A stretch of DNA of 5,586 bases. It comes from Planctomicrobium sp. (GTDB taxonomy: Bacteria > Planctomycetota > Planctomycetia > Planctomycetales > Planctomycetaceae). Below the pieces are notes generated by a model that saw only the letters and a program-made list of their open reading frames with translations, made no database searches and was not told where the DNA came from. Shown piece by piece: positions 5,484 through 5,586 of this stretch. Each line of letters begins with the position of its first letter. The stretch's first letter is position 1. The position numbers were made by a program, and so were the translations under genes. The DNA is taken from assembly GCA_018659505.1 (NCBI GenBank), contig JABJMI010000892.1:1-5586 (forward strand), given 5' to 3'.

Positions 5484-5586
5484 AGCAATAGTCCTTTGAC
5501 TTACAACCTGATTCAAACTCTTCTTCTTGGTTGCCGTCAAGCTCAGGACTGCTTCATAACAATTGCCCACAACGACGAGTTAGTCA

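Larger units (their letters stand above)
5330..5586. other. Non-coding region upstream of the channel operon
   Basis: These 257 nt contain no supported gene on either strand; short frames near the right edge lack family motifs. The region includes a perfect palindrome (5465-5483) and a possible promoter (5423-5451). The last 100 nt could be the edge of a repeat or a gene remnant, but nothing identifies it. Confidence 0.5.

Overview
The window carries six protein-coding genes, all on the minus strand, so transcription runs from right to left. No rRNA, tRNA, CRISPR array or recognisable transposase is visible. Base composition is moderate and codon use is mixed. The ExeA-type AAA ATPase, the membrane glycosyltransferase, the TolQ/ExbB plus TolR/ExbD-like pair and the scattered palindromic repeats together suggest a Planctomycetota bacterium. 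That assignment is inferred from gene style, not demonstrated by a marker gene.

Reading in the direction of transcription, the right end (5330-5586) is non-coding. It holds a perfect 9+1+9 palindrome and a possible promoter. Next comes a TolQ/ExbB/MotA-family channel subunit (4655-5329). It overlaps by 4 nt a 249-residue TolR/ExbD-like partner (3909-4658), which has the family's membrane aspartate followed by a coiled coil. A 320-nt gap (3589-3908) holds an imperfect inverted pair of ACAGAG-rich repeats. After it lies a small single-span membrane protein (3079-3576) whose C-terminal domain looks like the periplasmic domain of ExbD/TolR. These three genes look like parts of one proton-motive-force-driven envelope machine in which the ExbD/TolR role may be divided between two proteins.

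After a 142-nt gap comes a soluble sensor histidine kinase (2031-2936). Its 3' end overlaps by 35 nt a GT39/ArnT-like polytopic glycosyltransferase (707-2065). Near its C-terminal end the glycosyltransferase gene carries a 57-bp inverted repeat that is read through in frame and adds about 19 residues in a loop between two membrane helices. After 153 nt without a gene, an ExeA/MshM-type AAA ATPase starts at a GTG (553) with a good ribosome binding site and runs off the left edge.

The strongest points for follow-up are the palindrome inside the glycosyltransferase gene and the apparently split TolR/ExbD module. I see no clear evidence of a wholly new defence or mobile system.
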